DNA from: Promicromonospora iranensis
Lineage (GTDB): Bacteria > Actinomycetota > Actinomycetes > Actinomycetales > Cellulomonadaceae
Direction: 5' to 3'
DNA length: 64,000 bases
Assembly (NCBI RefSeq): GCF_028994805.1
Contig: NZ_JAJQQP010000001.1
Location: 475,464 to 539,463 of the forward strand
Below, in pieces: positions 29,902 through 39,014 of the stretch. Position 1 is the stretch's first letter. Each line of letters starts with the position of its first letter. The position numbers and the translations under genes were made by a program. Under the pieces are notes generated by a model. The model was not told the DNA's origin and did no database searches. It saw nothing but the letters and a program-made list of their open reading frames with translations.

Positions 29902-30786
29902 TCACCCGGCGCTCTGGGCCCCGCCGTAGGCGAGCAGTACCTCCGCCGTCGTCCCACCGGTGTGCAGGTAGCCGGAGTCGAGCGCTTCCGCGAGGCCGTC
30001 CAACGCCGCATCGAGCATCCCGCCGGCGTGCCGGACGCCCGTCGAGCCGGCCTCCCGGGCGGCGGCGGAGAGCTCCAGCGCATACGGAGCCATCGCGGCG
30101 AGGGACATGCTCGGGCGCGGGTCGGCGAAGTAGTAGATGACCTCGTACTGCGTGAAGTCCACCCGAACCTGGTCGATGCCCGCTGCCAGGTCGCCCAGGA
30201 GCGGTGCCGCCGTACCCGGTTCCAGCTCGCCCAGGGTCTCCGCCGTCCGCGTCCGGCGGAGCCCGTCGACAAGGAGCGCCACCGCGCGGCGCCGTGCCAG
30301 AGCGGGATAGACCTCCAGGATCCAGGAGACACCTGCCGTGAGCAGGGCGAATCCGATCAGGCCCTCGACCGGCGCGGCCAGCCTCAACCATGTGGTGGTG
30401 GGCACCACGTCACCGAAGCCGAGCGTCGTCAGCGTGACGACCGAGACGTAGAACGCGTCGACGGCGTCGTTGCGCCGCGCCGGCTCGAGGTCGGTGCTGT
30501 AGGAGAACCCGGTCTCCAGGTGCGGCCAGTACACCAGCGCCCACCCGGTGACGACGAGCCCCACCCAGCTCACCGCCACGACCGCCATGGCCGCCGGCCC
30601 GCTCGTCCTGACCGCGCGGGCCCCGAGGCGGTGACAGACCCACCACACGAGGCTGGTCACCAGGACGCTGATGCGGCCGCGGCCGCTGGGGTTCAGCAGG
30701 GTGTGGAAGACGTCCCGCAGCGCGAGGAGCACGAGAAGGATTCCGGCGCCGGTCATCAGCCCGGTCACCACGCCGGTCAGGGCCAC
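29902..30786 (-). CDS. Two-TM potassium channel-like protein
   Basis: The 294-residue protein has helices at about residues 4-24, 66-87 and 146-165. A pore loop with the filter TLTTLGFGDVVPTT (about residues 117-130) precedes the last. TLGFGD is close to the TVGYGD signature of K+ channels, so K+ or mixed cation selectivity is expected. The 130-residue cytoplasmic C-terminus (GLRRTRTAETLGELEPG onward) is not a recognisable RCK domain. The gene is single, convergent with the CPBP-like gene, and preceded by a short gap. Confidence 0.85.
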   Translation of the reverse strand: MALTGVVTGLMTGAGILLVLLALRDVFHTLLNPSGRGRISVLVTSLVWWVCHRLGARAVRTSGPAAMAVVAVSWVGLVVTGWALVYWPHLETGFSYSTDLEPARRNDAVDAFYVSVVTLTTLGFGDVVPTTTWLRLAAPVEGLIGFALLTAGVSWILEVYPALARRRAVALLVDGLRRTRTAETLGELEPGTAAPLLGDLAAGIDQVRVDFTQYEVIYYFADPRPSMSLAAMAPYALELSAAAREAGSTGVRHAGGMLDAALDGLAEALDSGYLHTGGTTAEVLLAYGGAQSAG

Positions 30787-30934
30787 GCGAGCTCACACCG
30801 GTGGCCCCGGCCCAGCTCCGCCTGCACCGATGACCCGTCCATGGCGGTCCACGCTACGGAGCACCGTCGGTACTCGCATGCGCCGCTCCGGCCGTCCCTT
30901 CGCTCCATGCCACCGGTAACCGGCGGCCGAGGAC

Positions 30935-31702
30935 TCAGGAGCCGTCGTTGGAGCCCGGGCCGCCGATGTCAGCGAGCACGTCCCGAACCTTCTCCACCTC
31001 GACGCGGATCGCGTCGGCCTCGGCCTGCGCCAGCGCCTTCGCCTCGGCGTCCTCGCCCTCGGTGATCTCCTCGTCGGCCGGCTGCAGCCCGCCGTAGTGG
31101 TGCTCGACGAGCGCCGCGAGCAGTGCGATGTCGAAGTCCCGCGCGTGGAGTGCGGCGATCCCGTTCACCTGCTCGTCGGTGAGCATGCCGTGGTTACCGC
31201 CCTCGTGCGAGTGCGCGGTGGCGCCCGACCGGGGACCGCTGCCGTCGTCGGGCAGCTCGGTGTCCAGACCGGCCTCGGCCAGCGCGAGCGCCTCGCGGCC
31301 CGCCGCCGGTACCGGGATTTCCCGCGCCTCGAGCCAGTCGGCGAGCTCCCGGACCCTGCCCGCGGAGGCCTCGCCCACCTCGACCGCCAGGGCGAGCACC
31401 TCGTCGTCGGTGGACCGGCCCGGAGCGAGCGCCGTCAGCTGGACCGCCTGGGCGTTGTGCTCGATCGCCACGGCGGCATAGGCGGCATCCGCGTCCGAGT
31501 ACCCGGCGGCCTCCTGCTTGGCCGGGACCAGCACACCCAGCCAGAGCAGCAGGGCCAGCACGACGGCGAGCCCACCGGCGAGCACGGCCCCCATGAGCCG
31601 GAGGCGGCGCCGGAGGTCGTACCCGGGCGCCGTCGCCTCCTGCTCAGGCACGCTGCCCGACGGCGGGGTGCTCTCCTCGATCGTCGAGTCCTGGGGCGTC
31701 AT
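30935..31702 (-). CDS. DUF305-like membrane protein, degenerate
   Basis: The 255-residue protein has an acidic cytoplasmic tail, one membrane helix (LMGAVLAGGLAVVLALLLWLGVLV, cut here as AVLAGGLAVVLALLLWLG, about residues 37-54) and an exported DUF305-like domain. The DUF305 histidine motifs are altered: AIEHNAQAVQLTAL replaces the usual HHxQA form, while LVEHHYGGL keeps HH but not the following acidic residue. The second half also has SHEGGNHGMLTDEQ. The ATG at 31702 is chosen over one seven codons upstream, without strong Shine-Dalgarno support for either. It lies downstream of the LVIVD gene on the same strand, but a strong hairpin separates them. Confidence 0.72.
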   Translation of the reverse strand: MTPQDSTIEESTPPSGSVPEQEATAPGYDLRRRLRLMGAVLAGGLAVVLALLLWLGVLVPAKQEAAGYSDADAAYAAVAIEHNAQAVQLTALAPGRSTDDEVLALAVEVGEASAGRVRELADWLEAREIPVPAAGREALALAEAGLDTELPDDGSGPRSGATAHSHEGGNHGMLTDEQVNGIAALHARDFDIALLAALVEHHYGGLQPADEEITEGEDAEAKALAQAEADAIRVEVEKVRDVLADIGGPGSNDGS

Positions 31703-31881
31703 GTCCGGGAGGCTTCCATACAAAACCCTGGGACGCCAGGGCCGCGCTCAGGACGACGCACCGTCCCCACACTCATCCGCGAGTTTCCTTGTGTCGGCGC
31801 GACGTCGCCGTCGACGATGGTCCGCCGAGCCGATGTCGCCGCCTCCCACCTGCGCGTCGATCACAGCGGGAGCGCGTAAGA

Positions 31882-31931
31882 CGACGGCGCCTGGGTCACC
31901 GTCCATGTGGAAGGTGACCCAGGCGCCGTCG
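31882..31931 (-). terminator. 19-bp perfect stem-loop after the LVIVD gene
   Basis: Two 19-base arms (31882-31900 and 31913-31931) pair perfectly around a 12-base loop; the arm core is GGCGCCTGGGTCACC. It begins 16 bases after the LVIVD stop and should end that transcript before the DUF305-like gene. Confidence 0.85.
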
Positions 31932-31946
31932 CGCCGCAGAGCCGGA

Positions 31947-33356
31947 TCAGCGGCCGAACGGCTCCTGCATCTGCGGGTTGAGCGACTTCTGTCGCACGCG
32001 CTCCGCCGGCCCGTCGATCGAGTCGTCGATGTCGAACGTGTCGAACCCGATGCCGAGGTCGTTCGAGTAGGCGTACCCGTTGTAGTAGTACGTCGACCAG
32101 CTACCGCCGGTGCTCAGACCCTCGCCGCGGTCGAACCAGGCGACCTCGCGGGGGTTGGCCGAGTCGGTGAAGTCGAACACCGAGACGCCGCCCTGGTACC
32201 AGGCCTGAACCATGAGGTCCTTGCCCTTGACCGGGATCAGCGAGCCGTTGTGCGCCACACAGTTCTCAGCGGCCGTGTTGATCCGCGGGATCTTGTAGTA
32301 CGACTTGAAGGCCAGCTCCGTCTTGCCGTGGCGCTTGCGCTCGATGTCGTAGATCCCGTTGGCGCCCAGCTCCGGCGCGTACTCGCCGGTGCAGGTCGCG
32401 AGACCGCCACCGCCGAGCTCGTCGGTGAAGACCACCTTGGTGGCGTCGTTGTTGAACGTGGCCGAGTGCCAGAACGCAAAGTTCTCCGTGTCCCGCACCT
32501 GGCTGATCACGCGGGGACGCTCACGGTCCTTGATATCCATCAGGATGCCGTCACCCATGCATGCGCCGGCGGCCAGGTCGTACTTGGCGTACGTGGTGAT
32601 GTCGTGGCAGCCGCTCGTGGTGGAGGCGCGGCGACCAGGGTCACCCTCGTAGCCGCCGTCCGGGAACAGGTTCGGCGTGGCGACGAGCTTCGCCGACGTC
32701 GGCTTCTTCACCGGGATCTTCACGATCGAGATGATGTCGTGGGGCGGCTGGCAGTCCGGGAACGCCGAGCTCGGCGAGTACGACGACACGTACGCATAGA
32801 CGTCGCGGCCGTTCTTGGACGGAGCCAGCGAGTGCGTGTGCGAGCCGCACGCGGTCTCGATCGACTTCACGTACTCCGGGGCGAGCGGGTTGGAGATGTC
32901 CCAGATCTTGATGCCCTCCCACGCCTCCTTCTTGGTGGCGTCCAGTGGCGTCGACTGGCACGAGTCGTCGCTGCGTGAGGAGTCCGTGGACAGGACCAGG
33001 ATGTCCTTGTAGACGGAGATGTCGTTCTGTGCGCCCGGGCAGGACACCTGCACCACCTGCTCGGGGTTCTCCTTGTCCGACAGGTCGTAGACGGTGAAGC
33101 CGTCGTAGTTGCCGGCGAACGCGTACTTGCCCTGGAACGCGATGTCGGAGCCCGTACCCTTCAGCGCGCCGTTCTTGGGCTGGTTGCTGAGATGGGTCAT
33201 GTTCGAGGACGCAACCTCGCCCGGCGGAACGTCCGGCTCCGCGACGGATGCCGCGACGGGCCCCGCGAGTGCCACGGCCGCCGCGGCGAAGAACGCCGTC
33301 AGGGCGACACCAGTGGCGCCCCGGGCGCGAGATCGAGTAAAGGTTGGACGACGCAC
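31947..33356 (-). CDS. Secreted LVIVD-repeat beta-propeller protein
   Basis: The 469-residue protein has an Arg-rich signal peptide (RRPTFTRSRARGATG then VALTAFFAAAAVALAGPVAAS). The exported part is a propeller with LVIVD-type blade strands, such as YAFAGNYDGFTVYDLSDKE, IKIWDISNPLAPEYVKSI and GGVSVFDFTDSANPREVAWF. Cys residues are present throughout (SCPGAQ, DSCQST, ACGSHTH, DCQPP, GCHD, ENCVAH) and probably form disulfides. I chose the GTG at 33356 because AGGAGG lies ten bases before it (33367-33372) and it puts the signal peptide at the N-terminus; an upstream GTG adds 14 residues. The DUF305 lipoprotein gene is divergent. LVIVD and DUF305 genes are often neighbours, but their function is not established. 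Confidence 0.82.
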   Translation of the reverse strand: MRRPTFTRSRARGATGVALTAFFAAAAVALAGPVAASVAEPDVPPGEVASSNMTHLSNQPKNGALKGTGSDIAFQGKYAFAGNYDGFTVYDLSDKENPEQVVQVSCPGAQNDISVYKDILVLSTDSSRSDDSCQSTPLDATKKEAWEGIKIWDISNPLAPEYVKSIETACGSHTHSLAPSKNGRDVYAYVSSYSPSSAFPDCQPPHDIISIVKIPVKKPTSAKLVATPNLFPDGGYEGDPGRRASTTSGCHDITTYAKYDLAAGACMGDGILMDIKDRERPRVISQVRDTENFAFWHSATFNNDATKVVFTDELGGGGLATCTGEYAPELGANGIYDIERKRHGKTELAFKSYYKIPRINTAAENCVAHNGSLIPVKGKDLMVQAWYQGGVSVFDFTDSANPREVAWFDRGEGLSTGGSWSTYYYNGYAYSNDLGIGFDTFDIDDSIDGPAERVRQKSLNPQMQEPFGR

Positions 33357-33564
33357 TGGCGTCACACCTCCTAGGTCGGTTGAGGCAGTGTCACTCACAG
33401 CGACCTCTCAGGGCCAGGAGTTTCGCAATCTTTAACATGGTGGTCACAAATCACCACCTACTGGGGCCGATGGCGCATCCTGCGACTCACACAGGTCATG
33501 CCGTATTGGTAGATTCCGGCGAACCGATGACGAAGTCGTGACAGAGCGCGCGAGAGGACCACCC

Positions 33565-34281
33565 GTGGAGATGCTGACAGGTACCACACGACGATCATGC
33601 TTCCGGGCGCTCGTACTCGGCCTGGCCGTGGTCGCACCAGCCTTCGCGCTCTCCGCCTGCAGTCCCGGCGAAGAGCCCGAAGCCGTGTCGACGCCCAGCT
33701 CCGTCGTCCTACAGCCGGGAAGGCCTGGCGAGGACGCCGAGACGATCGCGCCCGAGGACTACGAGGGCCCGCCCGCCCAGGCGCCGTTCTCGAAGGCCGA
33801 CGCCGACTTCCTGAGCGACATGATCCTGCACCACGGGCAGGCGATCGAGATGTCCGTCCTGGTACCCGAGCGGAGCGACTCCGAGCAGCTGAAGAAGTTC
33901 GCCAGCCGGATCGACGTGGTGCAGGACAGCGAGATCGACCTGATGTCCAGCTGGCTCGAGGAGAACGAGTACCCCGTGCCGCTGACCGCCGAGGGCGGCG
34001 ACGGTTCCGGCCCGCGCGCCCCGGAGCACGAGCACGACGCCGAGGACATGCCGGGGATGCTGACGGACGCCGAGATGGCGTCTCTCGAGAAGGCGTCCGG
34101 AGCGGAGTTCGACCGGCTGTACCTCGAGGGCATGATCAAGCACCACGAGGGTGCGCTGACCATGTGCGAGGAGGTCGCGGGCTCGGGCAGCGAGGAGCGG
34201 GTGCTCGAGCTGGCCACCAACATCGCCGCCGACCAGATGGCGGAGATCGACCGGATGTCGAACATGCTGGCCGAGCTGTGA
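33565..34281 (+). CDS. DUF305 lipoprotein
   Basis: The 238-residue protein has a lipoprotein signal peptide ending in the lipobox ALSAC, so it is anchored outside the membrane by Cys near residue 32. The DUF305 domain has both duplicated His motifs: DMILHHGQAIEMSVL and GMIKHHEGALTMCEE. The spacer contains an Asp/Glu/His-rich segment, APEHEHDAEDMPGM. DUF305 is a ferritin-like helical fold; the histidines could bind a metal, which is inference. The GTG at 33565 follows GAGAGGA by six bases; ATG 33571 and a GTG at 33538 are alternatives. A terminator lies 30 bases after the stop. Confidence 0.83.
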   Translation: MEMLTGTTRRSCFRALVLGLAVVAPAFALSACSPGEEPEAVSTPSSVVLQPGRPGEDAETIAPEDYEGPPAQAPFSKADADFLSDMILHHGQAIEMSVLVPERSDSEQLKKFASRIDVVQDSEIDLMSSWLEENEYPVPLTAEGGDGSGPRAPEHEHDAEDMPGMLTDAEMASLEKASGAEFDRLYLEGMIKHHEGALTMCEEVAGSGSEERVLELATNIAADQMAEIDRMSNMLAEL

Positions 34282-34310
34282 GCATCGCCTGACCGTCGTC
34301 GGACGTACGA

Positions 34311-34345
34311 TCGCCGGGGCAGAGCGGTTGGCTCTGCCCCGGCGA
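34311..34345. terminator. Bidirectional 14-bp stem-loop
   Basis: TCGCCGGGGCAGAG (34311-34324) pairs perfectly with CTCTGCCCCGGCGA (34332-34345) around CGGTTGG. It lies between the convergent DUF305 lipoprotein and heptad-repeat genes and can end both. Confidence 0.8.
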
Positions 34346-34385
34346 CGTGTGGCGACCTGTGGCGTTCAGCGCCGGCCGGTGCTGA

Positions 34386-36689
34386 TCAGGCGCGACGCCG
34401 GTTCAGCAGGATGAGACCGGCGAGGGCCGCCAGGAGGCCAAGCACCGCGGCGAGGATGACGCCTATGCCCACGGCGCCCGCCGGCGATCCGTCCACCCGG
34501 GTGCGGAGTTCGCCCGTGCCGTCGGAGAGCTGTGACGTGCCGGAAGCCACCTCAGTGGTGCCGGTCGCCAGCTCCACCGATCCTTCAGCGAGCCGCTCAG
34601 TGCCGTCGGCGAGATCAGCGGCCCCGTTCGCCAGCGTCCGGGTGCCGTCGTCGAGAGCACCCGTGCCGTCGACGAGGGTGCGGGTGCCCAGCCGGGCGTC
34701 CTTGAGCCCGTCGCGCACCTTGACCGAACCATCGGCCAGCTGCTGCGACTTGCCGACCTTCGGCACGACGCGGTCGCGGACCTCGATGATCCCGTCGACC
34801 AGCTTTCCGGAGCCGCTGTGCAGCTGCCCGACGCCGGAGACGAGCGCCGGAGTCTGGGACGCCAGCTCAGCATTGCCGTCGGCCACCTGCGTTGCGCCGG
34901 AGAGCAGAGTGGGCAGGCCACCCTTCAGCTTCCCGGTCCCGGCCGCCAGGTCCGCACTGCCGTCCGCTACCCGTGTCGCGCCGGAAAGGAGTTCCGGCAG
35001 GCGACCCTTGAGCTTCCCAGTGCCGGCCGCCAGGTTTGCATTGCCGTCCGCCACACGCGATGCACCCGCGGCCAGCTCAGGCGTCTTCTGGGCCAGCTGC
35101 GCGCTGCCTCCTGCGACGAGCTCCGAGCCCGCCACGAGCGTCACGCTGCCCTCGTGAGCCGAACCGACACCACCCACGTACTGCTCCAGCCGCGGGGCGA
35201 GCTGTTCAAATCCTGCGTGCAGGTTCGCGCTGCCGTCCTTGATGCCCTGCGCGCCACCCGCCACACCGTTCGCACCGGCCGAGAGCTGCCCGATCGTGTG
35301 CGCGGCCCGGTCGACACCGGCGGACACGGCGGCCGTACCTTCGGCCAGCGTGGACGCACCGGTCGAAAGGTCGGACGCACCGGCGGAGAGGACACCGAGG
35401 GAGGTGTCGAGACGAGCGGCTCCATCCTGCACCTGCATAGCCCCGGTCCCGACATCCCCGGCACCAACAGCAAGATTGTCCGCCGATTCGGCGAACGCCC
35501 GGAGCTGCCCCTTGAGCGTCGGGTCTTCGGTAGCAGCGGCGAGTTCCTTCAGCTGAGCTGCAAGCGCCTGGTTGCCGCCCTGCACCTTCTGTGCACCCGC
35601 AGCGAGGCCACCAATACCGGCCACCAGGCTGGTCGCACCCTCTTTCGCCTCAGCGGCACCGCCCGACACGGCCGCCGCGCCGTCGGCGACCTGCTTGGCC
35701 CCGGTAGCTGCGGCACCAGCGCCGTCAGCGAGAACACCCGTGCCTGCGTTGAGCTGCTGCAACCCGCCCGCAACCTGGTCGGCTCCGGCGTCCAGAGATG
35801 CGGCACCAGCGGCGATGTTGCCCGCGCCCGTCTGGAGCGAAGAGATCCCACCCAGGATGGCGCTGTTGTTCGCGGCCAGCAGCGACAGCCCGCTGTTCAG
35901 CGTCCGGCTGCCGACGAAGACCTGCGAGGAGCCGTTGGCGAGTTGAGTGACGGCTGCGTCAGTCTGGTCAGCTCCTGCCGCAAGTTCCTGAGATCCCGAG
36001 GCGAGCTTCTGCGCACCCGCTTCCAGCGGAGTCACACCATCGCTGACCTTGGCCACACCGGCCCGCAGCTTACCTGACCCGGACGCCAGCTTCTGCGCAC
36101 CCGCATCGAGCGGAGTTACTCCGCTGCTGACCTTGACCACACCTGCCTGCACCAGCGCCGAGCCGCCTGCCAGCCGCCCAGCGCCGTCGGCCAGTGCGGG
36201 CGCCTTGATACTCAGTGTTCCGAGACCGTCGTTCAGCTTCGTGGATCCAGCGGTGAGCAGCAGCGACGCATCGGCGAGATCAGCGACGTCCTGCGCTGTC
36301 TCGGCGGTGCCGTCGGCGATCTTCTTTGATCCGTCGTGCAGCTTGATCACGCCTTCCCGGAGTTCGCCGGCGCCAGTGTCGAGCTGTCCAGCGCCTTCCG
36401 CAAGTGCCTCGACACCAGGCACGACCTTGCCCTGCACGCCGGAGTTGAGCTCTGTCGCGCCCGAGCTGAGTTCTCCGACGCCGGAGACCAGGTCGGACTG
36501 GACGCCGTCGTTCAGCTGCCCCGCACCGTCGGCCAGCCGGTCCGCGCCGGACGCCACCTCACCCTGGAACAGAAGCATGAAGGCCGTGGCCAAGATCGCA
36601 CCGACCAGCAGCAAGGCCAGGCCCACCGCTATCAGGATCGTTGGTGCTGGACCTGGTTGTGCTGCTCGGGATGCGTGCAACTGCGTCAT
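34386..36689 (-). CDS. Membrane protein of xxxLxxG heptad repeats (YhgE/Pip-related)
   Basis: The 767-residue protein starts at ATG 36689 after GAGAGG. One helix (PTILIAVGLALLLVGAILA) lies near residues 15-35 and a second (VGIGVILAAVLGLLAALAGL) just before the C-terminal NRRRA. Nearly all the residues between are xxxLxxG heptads, for example GAGQLDTGAGELREG and GASDLSTGASTLAEG, which continue for about 700 residues. This repeat type is known from YhgE/Pip phage-infection proteins, but the large multi-helix ABC-2 domain of those proteins is missing. A long outer-face filament anchored at both ends is a reasonable picture. Two 28-residue tandem duplications suggest growth by unequal crossover. 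Confidence 0.85.
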   Translation of the reverse strand: MTQLHASRAAQPGPAPTILIAVGLALLLVGAILATAFMLLFQGEVASGADRLADGAGQLNDGVQSDLVSGVGELSSGATELNSGVQGKVVPGVEALAEGAGQLDTGAGELREGVIKLHDGSKKIADGTAETAQDVADLADASLLLTAGSTKLNDGLGTLSIKAPALADGAGRLAGGSALVQAGVVKVSSGVTPLDAGAQKLASGSGKLRAGVAKVSDGVTPLEAGAQKLASGSQELAAGADQTDAAVTQLANGSSQVFVGSRTLNSGLSLLAANNSAILGGISSLQTGAGNIAAGAASLDAGADQVAGGLQQLNAGTGVLADGAGAAATGAKQVADGAAAVSGGAAEAKEGATSLVAGIGGLAAGAQKVQGGNQALAAQLKELAAATEDPTLKGQLRAFAESADNLAVGAGDVGTGAMQVQDGAARLDTSLGVLSAGASDLSTGASTLAEGTAAVSAGVDRAAHTIGQLSAGANGVAGGAQGIKDGSANLHAGFEQLAPRLEQYVGGVGSAHEGSVTLVAGSELVAGGSAQLAQKTPELAAGASRVADGNANLAAGTGKLKGRLPELLSGATRVADGSADLAAGTGKLKGGLPTLLSGATQVADGNAELASQTPALVSGVGQLHSGSGKLVDGIIEVRDRVVPKVGKSQQLADGSVKVRDGLKDARLGTRTLVDGTGALDDGTRTLANGAADLADGTERLAEGSVELATGTTEVASGTSQLSDGTGELRTRVDGSPAGAVGIGVILAAVLGLLAALAGLILLNRRRA
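34896..35063 (-). repeat. Two tandem 84-bp units in the heptad protein gene
   Basis: Two adjacent copies of 84 bp encode 28 residues each (four heptads), both ending in LLSG. The cores are ASRVADGNANLAAGTG in one and ATRVADGSADLAAGTG in the other. They are separated only by a few substitutions. Confidence 0.85.
35967..36134 (-). repeat. Second pair of tandem 84-bp units
   Basis: Two adjacent 84-bp units encode 28 residues each, with cores KVSSGVTPLDAGAQKLASGS and KVSDGVTPLEAGAQKLASGS. The DNA is highly alike and shows 28 residues (four heptads) as the duplication unit in this gene. Confidence 0.85.
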
Positions 36690-37128
36690 CGGTTCGCCTC
36701 TCGCTCCGCGGGCGTCGCTGCCCCGCGAAAAAGTTGTCCAACCGGCGCCACTGTCCGCCGGGCCCGCCGCCGTTGGCGAGCACGAAGCCCGTCGTCTCGG
36801 GCGTCTGCGCTGAAGGTACCGGCGGCAGGTGCCCTGCGGAACGCTTCTATTGATCACAACTCAGTAAAGCCACGAAGATCACCCGCACTGAGGCCGCCTC
36901 CAATAGTCAGCCGTCGGCCCAGGCGAGCGTCGACCACCTCGGCCGAGAACCGGTGGTCGACGGCGACGGGTGCCAGCCCGATAGGCACCGCATCCGCCCC
37001 AGCGCGGCCGGCCGGATCTGCTCGAAGCCGACCTTGGCCGGTAGCCGTGCTCCGGACAGCAGAAGGCCCCGGCTCCCCACAGGGGAACCGGGGCCTTCTC
37101 GCGATCAGGCGATCGACCGAGCGCTAGC
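36690..37128. other. Intergenic region without a gene
   Basis: This 439-base stretch separates the start of the heptad protein gene from the rplI stop. No open frame with a ribosome site is convincing. The part near 36840-36880 is AT-richer (TATTGATCACAACTCAG) and probably holds the heptad gene's promoter. A terminator hairpin occupies 37061-37099. Confidence 0.5.
37061..37099 (-). terminator. Terminator after rplI
   Basis: AGAAGGCCCCGG at 37061-37072 pairs with CCGGGGCCTTCT at 37088-37099, and the stem extends to CTCCCC/GGGGA with one mismatch around a short loop. It sits 30 bases past the rplI stop and should end the rpsF-rplI operon. Confidence 0.8.
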
Positions 37129-37578
37129 TCAGTCGGCGACGACCTTCACGCCGATCTTGGCCGACACCTCAGGGTGCAGGCGGATCGACACGGTGTAGTC
37201 GCCGGTCGTCTTGATGGACTGACCGATCTCGATCTTGCGCTTGTCGACCGACGGGCCACCGGCAGCGGCAACCGCACCGGCGATGTCCGCCGTGGTCACC
37301 GCACCGAACAGACGGCCACCGGGGCCGGCGTTCGCCGCGACGACGACAGGCTTCGCGGACAGGGAGTCGGCCAGGGCCTTCGCCTCGTCGAGCGATGCGA
37401 TCTCGCGGCTCTTGCGAGCCTTGCGGATCGCGTTGATGTCGGACTCGGCGCCCTTGGTCCAGGGCGTCGCCAGCGAACGCGGGATGAGGAAGTTACGGGC
37501 GTACCCGTCCTTCACCTCAACCACGTCGCCGGGCTCACCCAGGCCGGTCACCTCGTGGGTCAGGATCAGCTTTGCCAT
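37129..37578 (-). CDS. rplI: 50S ribosomal protein L9
   Basis: The 149-residue protein shows the L9 signature: [34 protein letters not shown] at residues 24-37, the long central connecting helix ([20 protein letters not shown]), and the C-terminal RNA-binding domain ending IGVKVVAD. L9 bridges the large subunit and limits frameshifting. It is the last gene of the operon, 17 bases after rpsR. The ATG at 37578 is preceded by GAAGGG. Confidence 0.98.
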   Translation of the reverse strand: MAKLILTHEVTGLGEPGDVVEVKDGYARNFLIPRSLATPWTKGAESDINAIRKARKSREIASLDEAKALADSLSAKPVVVAANAGPGGRLFGAVTTADIAGAVAAAGGPSVDKRKIEIGQSIKTTGDYTVSIRLHPEVSAKIGVKVVAD

Positions 37579-37595
37579 TGTTCTCGATCCCTTCC

Positions 37596-37832
37596 TCAGC
37601 GAGCCGTGGACGTGTACGGCAGCAGGGCCATCTCGCGGGCGTTCTTCACGGCCTTCGCGATCTGGCGCTGCTCCTGCACGGAGACACCGGTGACGCGACG
37701 CGCACGGATCTTTCCACGGTCGGAGATGAACTTGCGCAGCAGCGCCGTGTCCTTGTAGTCGATGTTGTGGATCTTCGCCGACTTGAGCGGGTTGATCTTC
37801 TTCTTGGGCTTGCGCACCACAGGCTTTGCCAT
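37596..37832 (-). CDS. rpsR: 30S ribosomal protein S18
   Basis: The 78-residue S18 is normal in length for actinobacteria. [19 protein letters not shown] and [19 protein letters not shown] are the family core, and the protein ends in PYTSTAR. S18 pairs with S6 on the small-subunit platform, which fits its operon with rpsF. There are no Cys residues, so this is the form without a zinc knuckle. Confidence 0.98.
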   Translation of the reverse strand: MAKPVVRKPKKKINPLKSAKIHNIDYKDTALLRKFISDRGKIRARRVTGVSVQEQRQIAKAVKNAREMALLPYTSTAR

Positions 37833-37911
37833 GGTGTTGCTCCTTTGTCAGGTGCTGCTCACCAGGCCTGGCGGGCCGTGCGAGCAAAAAAGATGAACTG
37901 GGAGGTGCCGA

Positions 37912-38460
37912 TCAGAACGGCGGGTCGTCCGAGAACGAACCGCCAGACGACGCCGGGCCTGCCGTGGCCCACGGGTCGTCATTGCTCTGACCGCCACCGG
38001 AAGAACTGAATCCTCCACCGGAGCCGCCGCCCTGCTGGCCGCCCCCGTTGAAGCCACCACCGCCGCCACCACCGAAGCCGCCGCCACCACCGGACCGCTG
38101 GGCCCGGGTGACCTTGGCCGTGGCGTAGCGCAGGGACGGACCGATCTCGTCCACCTGCAGCTCGACGACGGTGCGCTTCTCGCCCTCACGGGTCTCGTAG
38201 GAGCGCTGGACCAGGCGACCCTGCGCGATGACGCGCGTGCCCTTGGTCAGCGACTCCGCGACGTTCTCCGCGGCCTCGCGCCAGATCGAGCAGCGCATGA
38301 ACAGGGTTTCCCCGTCCTTCCACTCGTTGCTCTGGCGGTCGAAGGTACGCGGGGTCGACGCCACCGTGAAGTTGGCGACCGCAGCACCTGAAGGGGTGAA
38401 GCGCAGTTCCGGGTCCCCGGTCAGGTTCCCGATCACTGTGATGACAGTTTCACCAGCCAT
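37912..38460 (-). CDS. ssb: Single-stranded DNA-binding protein
   Basis: The 182-residue protein has an OB-fold ([19 protein letters not shown], then [20 protein letters not shown] and [18 protein letters not shown]) in about the first 115 residues. A Gly-rich linker with [12 protein letters not shown] follows, then the acidic tip DDPPF that recruits repair and replication proteins. The ATG at 38460 follows GAGGAAT; an upstream in-frame start would add 13 unconserved residues. Position between rpsF and rpsR is the classic bacterial order. Confidence 0.97.
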   Translation of the reverse strand: MAGETVITVIGNLTGDPELRFTPSGAAVANFTVASTPRTFDRQSNEWKDGETLFMRCSIWREAAENVAESLTKGTRVIAQGRLVQRSYETREGEKRTVVELQVDEIGPSLRYATAKVTRAQRSGGGGGFGGGGGGGFNGGGQQGGGSGGGFSSSGGGQSNDDPWATAGPASSGGSFSDDPPF

Positions 38461-38570
38461 GCCAATTCCTCGATTCAGTCGACGTTCCGTACGCGGCATC
38501 TAGTCCGTGGTGAATGCAACCACGAGCCACCGACACTCGCGCGGGCGTAGGAGGGTTCAGTTCGGACGAC

Positions 38571-38861
38571 TCACTTGTCGCCGGTGCGCAGGATCTTGGT
38601 ACGGAGCACGACCTCGTTGAGGCCGAGCTGACGGTCCAGCTCCTTGGCGGTGGCAGACGTCGCGGTGAAGTCGACCACGGCGTAGATGCCCTCGGACTTC
38701 TTCTGAATCTCGAAGGCCAGACGGCGGCGCCCCCAGATGTCCACCTTGTCGACGGAGCCACCCTCGGTCGTGATGACCGACAGGTACTTGTCGAGCGACG
38801 GGGCAACGGTGCGCTCCTCGACCTCCGGGTCCAGGATCACCATCATTTCGTACTGACGCAT
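38571..38861 (-). CDS. rpsF: 30S ribosomal protein S6
   Basis: The 96-residue protein matches S6: [17 protein letters not shown] at the start, [20 protein letters not shown] in the middle and [15 protein letters not shown] at the end. ATG 38861 is chosen because AGGAGGTG lies upstream and MRQYE is the family start; a GTG four codons earlier overlaps that ribosome site. It is the first gene of rpsF-ssb-rpsR-rplI. A gap of 153 bases separates it from the upstream penicillin-binding protein gene. Confidence 0.97.
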   Translation of the reverse strand: MRQYEMMVILDPEVEERTVAPSLDKYLSVITTEGGSVDKVDIWGRRRLAFEIQKKSEGIYAVVDFTATSATAKELDRQLGLNEVVLRTKILRTGDK

Positions 38862-39014
38862 GTGTATACCCACCTCCTCTGGTCTCAGCGGTCACGGTCG
38901 TTCCGTGACAGGAGGGTTCACAGCAAGGGCCAAGCCTACCCGCCATGTGGACAACGACGGAATCGAACGGCCGAGAGCCCTCTCACAGGCAAGCTCCGCC
39001 CGTGGCGGCGGTCG

